Shown: piece by piece, positions 60,054-64,000 of the stretch | Layout: every line of letters begins with the position of its first letter | Numbering within the stretch: position 1 is the first letter of the stretch | DNA from: Opitutus sp. ER46 | Lineage (GTDB): Bacteria > Verrucomicrobiota > Verrucomicrobiia > Opitutales > Opitutaceae | Length of the DNA stretch: 64,000 bases | Assembly (NCBI RefSeq): GCF_003054705.1 | Contig: NZ_QAYX01000022.1 | Span: forward strand, 248,001-312,000 | Direction: 5' to 3' | Translations under genes and position numbers: made by a program | Notes under the pieces: model-generated | Databases searched by the model: none | Told to the model about the DNA's origin: nothing | What the model saw: only the letters and a program-made list of their open reading frames with translations

Positions 60054-61646
60054 TCAGCCCACGACGAGGCTTTCGCCGGTCATTTCGGCGGGCTTGGGCA
60101 GGCCCATGAGCGCGAGGATGGTAGGCGCGAGGTCAGCGAGCCGACCGCCCGAGCGCATCTTGGTCTTGCCGGCGGCGAACTCGGAGCCGACGACGAACAC
60201 CTCGACGAGGTTGAGGGTGTGCGCGGTGTGGGGGCCGTTCACGGACGGATCCCACATCTGTTCGACGTTGCCGTGGTCGGCGCAGATCAGGGCCTTGCCG
60301 CCCATCTTGGCGAGGGCCTCGAGCAGTTCGCCCACGCCGCGGTCGGTGGTCTCGACGGCCTTGATGGCAGCCGGAAGCGAGCCGGTGTGGCCGACCATGT
60401 CGGGGTTGGCGAAGTTGACGACGATCAGTCCGAACTTGCCGGAGAGGATGGCCTCCTTGGCCAGGCGGGTGACCTCGGCGGCGGACATCTCGGGGGCGAG
60501 ATCGTACGTGGCGACCTTGGGGCTCGCCGGGCACGCGCGCTCTTCGCCGGGGAATGGATCCTTGCGGTAATTATTAAAGAAGAACGTGACGTGCGGATTC
60601 TTCTCGGTCTCGGCGCAGCGGAACTGCGCGATCCCGGCGTTGCTGACGACCTGGCCGAGGATGTTCTTCAGCTTTTCGGGCTTCGGCAGGATGACGTTCA
60701 CCGGGAGGCCCGACTCGTACTCCGTCATCGTGGCGTAGTAGAGGTCGAGTTTCGCACCGCGGTCGAAGTCCTTGAATCCATCGATGACGAACGCCTTCGT
60801 GATCTCGCGCGGGCGATCGCCACGGTAGTTGTAGAACACCACGGAGTCACCATTGCCGATCGTCGCGACGGGCTTGCCGTCCGCGCCGACGACCCAGGTC
60901 GGGACGATGAACTCGTCGCCCTTCTGGGAATCGTTGGCGGGCTTGTCGTAATACTGCTGCACGGCGGCGACGGCGCTCGGGGCGGTGGCGAGCGCCTGCT
61001 TGCCGGTGAGCAGCCAATAGGCCTTGCTGACGCGGTCCCAGCGGTTGTCGCGGTCCATCGCGAAGAAGCGTCCGCAGACGCTGGCGATGCGGCCGATGCC
61101 GATCTTCTGGCACTGCGCCTCGACCTGCTTCACATAGCCCAGACCGCTGCTCGGCGGCGTGTCGCGGCCGTCGGTGAACGCGTGGATGAAGACCTGGTTG
61201 GCGTTGAGGCCGTCGGCCTTTGCCTGGCGGAGGATGCCGTAGAGATGCTCGAGCATGCCATGCACGCCAGCGTCGCTGACAATGCCCATGAGGTGGAGGC
61301 GCGCACCAGGCTTGCTCTTCACGCGCGCGATGGCGGCCTGCCACACGCTGTTGGTCGCGAGACGGCCCTCGGAGAAGAGCTTGTTCAAGCGCACGAGTTC
61401 CTGGTCCACGATGCGGCCGGCGCCGATGTTCTCATGGCCGACCTCGGAGTTGCCCATGACGCCATCCGGCAAGCCGACGTCGAGGCCCGAGGCCTTGACC
61501 AGAGCAAACGGATACTGGGCGTGGAGCCGGTCGTCGCACGGCTTCTTGGCGAGGTGCACCGCGTTGGTCTGGTTCTGGGCGGGGTCGGGGTTCTTACCCC
61601 AACCATCGCGGATCACGAGGAGGACTGGCGGACGAGGAGTGCTCAT
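60054..61646 (-). CDS. gpmI: 2,3-bisphosphoglycerate-independent phosphoglycerate mutase
   Basis: 530 residues. Interconverts 3- and 2-phosphoglycerate in glycolysis, using two manganese ions. Motifs: VLLVIRDGWGKNPD (metal Asp), the catalytic serine motif GVMGNSEVGHENIGAG (S67), HAFTDGRDTPPSSGLGYV, VSNAGIAQFRCAETEKNPHV, NFANPDMVGHTGSLPAAIKA and ICADHGNVEQM. Cytoplasmic. The gene stands alone between its terminator and a short intergenic region. Confidence 0.95.
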   Translation of the reverse strand: MSTPRPPVLLVIRDGWGKNPDPAQNQTNAVHLAKKPCDDRLHAQYPFALVKASGLDVGLPDGVMGNSEVGHENIGAGRIVDQELVRLNKLFSEGRLATNSVWQAAIARVKSKPGARLHLMGIVSDAGVHGMLEHLYGILRQAKADGLNANQVFIHAFTDGRDTPPSSGLGYVKQVEAQCQKIGIGRIASVCGRFFAMDRDNRWDRVSKAYWLLTGKQALATAPSAVAAVQQYYDKPANDSQKGDEFIVPTWVVGADGKPVATIGNGDSVVFYNYRGDRPREITKAFVIDGFKDFDRGAKLDLYYATMTEYESGLPVNVILPKPEKLKNILGQVVSNAGIAQFRCAETEKNPHVTFFFNNYRKDPFPGEERACPASPKVATYDLAPEMSAAEVTRLAKEAILSGKFGLIVVNFANPDMVGHTGSLPAAIKAVETTDRGVGELLEALAKMGGKALICADHGNVEQMWDPSVNGPHTAHTLNLVEVFVVGSEFAAGKTKMRSGGRLADLAPTILALMGLPKPAEMTGESLVVG

Positions 61647-61772
61647 GGAAAGAAAAGGGAATCACGTTGGACGGGAACGCGGCGTATCGAAAGGCAAATT
61701 TCCCCGGCCGGATCGCGGAGCGCCGGGAAGCCCCGGGAGCCTGGCTCCAGTGGTGGATTCTGCGGTCGGTTA

Positions 61773-61788
61773 TGGCACAGTCCTTGCA
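61773..61788 (+). promoter_or_regulatory. Possible sigma-54 (-24/-12) promoter
   Basis: TGGCACAGTCCTTGCA has GG and GC separated by 10 bp (61774-61775 and 61786-61787), the standard -24/-12 spacing. It ends 18 bp before the ATG at 61806, so the leader would be only about 7 bases. Confidence 0.4.
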
Positions 61789-61805
61789 TCTCACCCGCAC
61801 GAACG

Positions 61806-62120
61806 ATGGCCCTCATCATTCGAGATCAGCTGGTTACTCCTCCCACCTGGTTCGCCTCGTTCCGGGACCTGACGCTCTACTGCCACGTCTTCCTGCATGC
61901 GGAGGTCCTGATCGAGTCGGAGGATCCGGATCCCTACTGGCGCTGGATGCGGCCGCGCGGGGGTATGGACTTCGTCGAGGATTTCGTGCGGCCGGGCGCC
62001 GAGGACGGCGTGCGCCTCGACGTGGAGCCACACTACCCACGCTCGGTCATCACCGACCGGATCGCACCGGAGAACGTGCACCGCCTTATTGCCCAGATCC
62101 GCGGTTGTGGCGCCGCGTGA
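61806..62120 (+). CDS. Small hypothetical protein (104 residues)
   Basis: From the ATG at 61806: MALIIRDQLVTPPTWFASFR, then DLTLYCHVFLHAEVLIESED, DPYWRWMRPRGGMDFVEDFV and PRSVITDRIAPENVHRLIAQ. Compact, acidic, no membrane segment; family not recognised. The preceding -24/-12-like sequence is the best support for an active gene; the frame upstream to 59952 is a shadow. Confidence 0.6.
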   Translation: MALIIRDQLVTPPTWFASFRDLTLYCHVFLHAEVLIESEDPDPYWRWMRPRGGMDFVEDFVRPGAEDGVRLDVEPHYPRSVITDRIAPENVHRLIAQIRGCGAA

Positions 62121-62300
62121 CGCGCCGATGTGGCGGGGCGACGCCCGGCGACGCGACGGCCAGCCGCGTCGCACGGAGTGGCGACACGCCACCGCAGGCG
62201 CCTCAGATATCTGGATGCGCGCGGACCGGGTTTGGTCCGCACGCCGCGCGAACCGTGCGCCCGGGGCAGCGTAACGACGCCGCCCCGCCGGGCGGACGCG

Positions 62301-63491
62301 TCACTTCAGGCTGGCGCAGAACTTGGCGAGGCGCTCGACGCCCTTGGTGATGACGGCGTCGCTGGTCGCGTAGCTGAGGCGGAGGTAGCCCTCGGCGCCG
62401 AAGGCGCTGCCCGGGACGGCGGCGACCTTCTGCTCCTCGAGGAGGCGCGAGCAAAAATCCATGTCCTTCAGCCCGAAGCTGGCGATCTTGGGGAAGAGAT
62501 AGAACGCGCCCTGGGCCAGGAGGCAGGAGACGCCCGGGATCTTGTTCAACTCGGAGTGCAGCAGCTTCCGGCGCCGGTCGAACGCGGTGAGCATGATCTG
62601 CAGGGCGGCGGCAGTCTTCTCCTTTTGCGTGAGCGCTGCGAGGGCGCCGAACTGGGCGAAAGTGGTGACGTTGGACGTCATCTGGCTCTGCAGTTCACCG
62701 ATCGCCTTGGCAATCGGCAGCGGGGCAACCGTGGTGCCGATGCGCCAGCCGGTCATCGCGTACGTCTTGGAGAACCCGGCGACGGTGATCGTGCGCGCCT
62801 CGACCTCCTTGCCGAGCGTGGCGACGCAGGTCGGCTTCAGGCCGTCGTAGATGAGATGCTCGTACATCTCGTCGGAGAGGATGTAGAGATTGTGCTTCAG
62901 CGCGACGGCCACGATGGCCTCGAGTTCCTGGCGCGAGTACACCGCGCCGGTGGGATTCGAGGGCGAGTTGAGAATCAGCAGGCGCGTCTTCGGCGTGATC
63001 GCGGCCTCAACCATCTCGGGCGTCAGGCGGAACCCGGTGCGGTCATCAGCAAGCACATACTTCGGCACCGCGCCGGCGAGCTTCACCATCTCGGGGTAGC
63101 TCACCCAGTAGGGCGCCGGCACGATCACCTCGTCGCCGGGCGAGCACGTCGCCAGCACGCCGAGGTAGCAGTTGAACTTTCCGCCCGGCGAAACGACGAC
63201 CTGGCCCACAGTAGCCTTGAGGCCGTACTCGGCGGCGTAGCGCTCCACGATCGCCTGGCGCAGCGGCTCGATGCCCGGTGTCGGCGCGTACTTGGTTTTC
63301 CCTGACTTCAGCGCCGCGATGCACGCGTCCTTGATGTGGTCGGGGGTATCGAAGTCAGGTTCGCCGGCGGCGAACCCACACACATCCTCGCCGGCGGCCA
63401 TCATCGCCTTGGCTTTGGCGTCGACGGCCAGGGTTGGGGACGGCGAGACGTTGCGAGCCCAGCTGGACAAGGGGGCGGGAGTTATGCTCAT
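62301..63491 (-). CDS. Aspartate aminotransferase, class I/II PLP enzyme
   Basis: 396 residues. Transfers the amino group of aspartate to 2-oxoglutarate through pyridoxal phosphate. Motifs: [15 protein letters not shown] near 39, [19 protein letters not shown], the NPTG loop [32 protein letters not shown] and the PLP lysine [15 protein letters not shown] (K242). The sequence is typical of bacterial aspC type Ib enzymes, but related specificity (prephenate aminotransferase) is possible. Confidence 0.93.
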   Translation of the reverse strand: MSITPAPLSSWARNVSPSPTLAVDAKAKAMMAAGEDVCGFAAGEPDFDTPDHIKDACIAALKSGKTKYAPTPGIEPLRQAIVERYAAEYGLKATVGQVVVSPGGKFNCYLGVLATCSPGDEVIVPAPYWVSYPEMVKLAGAVPKYVLADDRTGFRLTPEMVEAAITPKTRLLILNSPSNPTGAVYSRQELEAIVAVALKHNLYILSDEMYEHLIYDGLKPTCVATLGKEVEARTITVAGFSKTYAMTGWRIGTTVAPLPIAKAIGELQSQMTSNVTTFAQFGALAALTQKEKTAAALQIMLTAFDRRRKLLHSELNKIPGVSCLLAQGAFYLFPKIASFGLKDMDFCSRLLEEQKVAAVPGSAFGAEGYLRLSYATSDAVITKGVERLAKFCASLK

Positions 63492-63677
63492 GGAGAAAAC
63501 GGGCCGACGAAACGGGGCGCAGATGGCAAAAGCAAGCCCGGGGCACGACAGAGTGTGTCACGTGCATCCAGCTGCCGCGGGATCACGCGACACCCTTCTC
63601 CAACCGCGGCTGGACTTGGATAAACGCCAGCGCGGAAGGCCCAGGCCCACCGAGTGACGACACCGACCGGGACGTGC

Positions 63678-63992
63678 CTAGCGCTTGCGCTTGGGGCGGT
63701 CCGGCATGGCCTCGAGGGCCAGGCGGAGCAGCTCTCCGACGCTCGCATTCTTCTTCTTCGAAAAACGCTTCAAGGTCGCGCGCTGGTCGTTGGTGATCCG
63801 CACGGAAATCTGGCGGTGGGGATCGCGGTCCAGTTCGCAGGTATCGAAGTCGAAGCCGGCGATCGCGGTACGCACTACTTCGCTCGCGGTGGCGTATCCA
63901 TGACCTTTCCGACAAGTCTCAATCCGAGCAATGAGTGACTCGGGCAGATCGAACGTGAGGGGGGCAGAAGCCTTGCGGGATGTTTTGGCCAT
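63678..63992 (-). CDS. Tandem ribbon-helix-helix DNA-binding protein
   Basis: 104 residues. Residues about 12-50 (LTFDLPESLIARIETCRKGH, then ATASEVVRTAIAGFDFD) and about 60-98 (ISVRITNDQRATLKRFSKKK, then ASVGELLRLALEAMP) both have the beta strand-helix-helix plan of MetJ/Arc/CopG proteins, so this is probably an internally duplicated RHH regulator in one chain. No adjacent toxin gene is seen within the window. The start ATG at 63992 is 8 bp from the window end. Confidence 0.7.
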   Translation of the reverse strand: MAKTSRKASAPLTFDLPESLIARIETCRKGHGYATASEVVRTAIAGFDFDTCELDRDPHRQISVRITNDQRATLKRFSKKKNASVGELLRLALEAMPDRPKRKR

Positions 63993-64000
63993 ACGTGCGT

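Overview
The window is high-GC bacterial chromosome. The gene set points to Verrucomicrobiota, probably Opitutaceae or a close relative: many secreted glycoside hydrolases with no SusC/SusD pair, bacillithiol genes, an orphan FtsX/MacB-type permease, a DUF2911 protein, a GxxExxY protein and unusual 'word-repeat' intergenic tracts. This assignment is inference. No rRNA, tRNA, transposase or CRISPR array was seen. Few genes have a strong Shine-Dalgarno sequence, so several starts rest on signal peptides, overlaps or alignment.

Layout. 1-3664: an alpha-L-rhamnosidase cut by the left edge, overlapping the end of an MFS sugar transporter gene. 3843-7034: a compact three-gene cassette (TIR/deoxyribosyltransferase-like enzyme, unknown protein, SLOG domain fused to four membrane helices) that looks like a Thoeris-like, nucleotide-signalling defence system; it is the strongest candidate for an undescribed system. 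7293-8584: a RibD-C/DHFR-like reductase and small envelope ORFs. 8585-14010: accessory-looking DNA with a clan-A glycosidase, a URO-D-like protein, dispersed repeats, and a GxxExxY gene bracketed by two copies of a roughly 170-bp compound repeat. 14021-36517: ten co-oriented genes (beta-helix protein, GH106 fusion, GH2, GH78, DUF5060/DUF4038-type, GH67-N-like, FGGY kinase, split transketolase, FucI/AraA-like isomerase) with a divergent AraC regulator at 36692. The enzyme families recall rhamnogalacturonan-II breakdown, and kinase plus split transketolase suggests catabolism of a branched or pentose sugar such as D-apiose. 37649-44547: a pectate-lyase-like protein and a very large GH2 enzyme, divergently transcribed.

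44842-47229 is the orphan permease; 47425-50277 is treY. 50534-58634 is a minus-strand operon (DUF2911, secreted PIG-L deacetylase, tiny membrane protein, sodium:solute symporter, short BshC-like protein, BshB1, BshA), with most junctions ATGA overlaps and a terminator at its end: a bacillithiol locus with added transport and deacetylase functions. 58690-64000 holds word repeats, small hypothetical genes, a second copy of an iteron-like element, gpmI with a clear terminator, an aspartate aminotransferase and a tandem ribbon-helix-helix protein.

Together the left and middle parts read as a pectin-side-chain utilisation island: secreted enzymes release rhamnose, galactose or apiose-like sugars, transporters import them, and the isomerase/kinase/transketolase set feeds them into central metabolism under AraC control.
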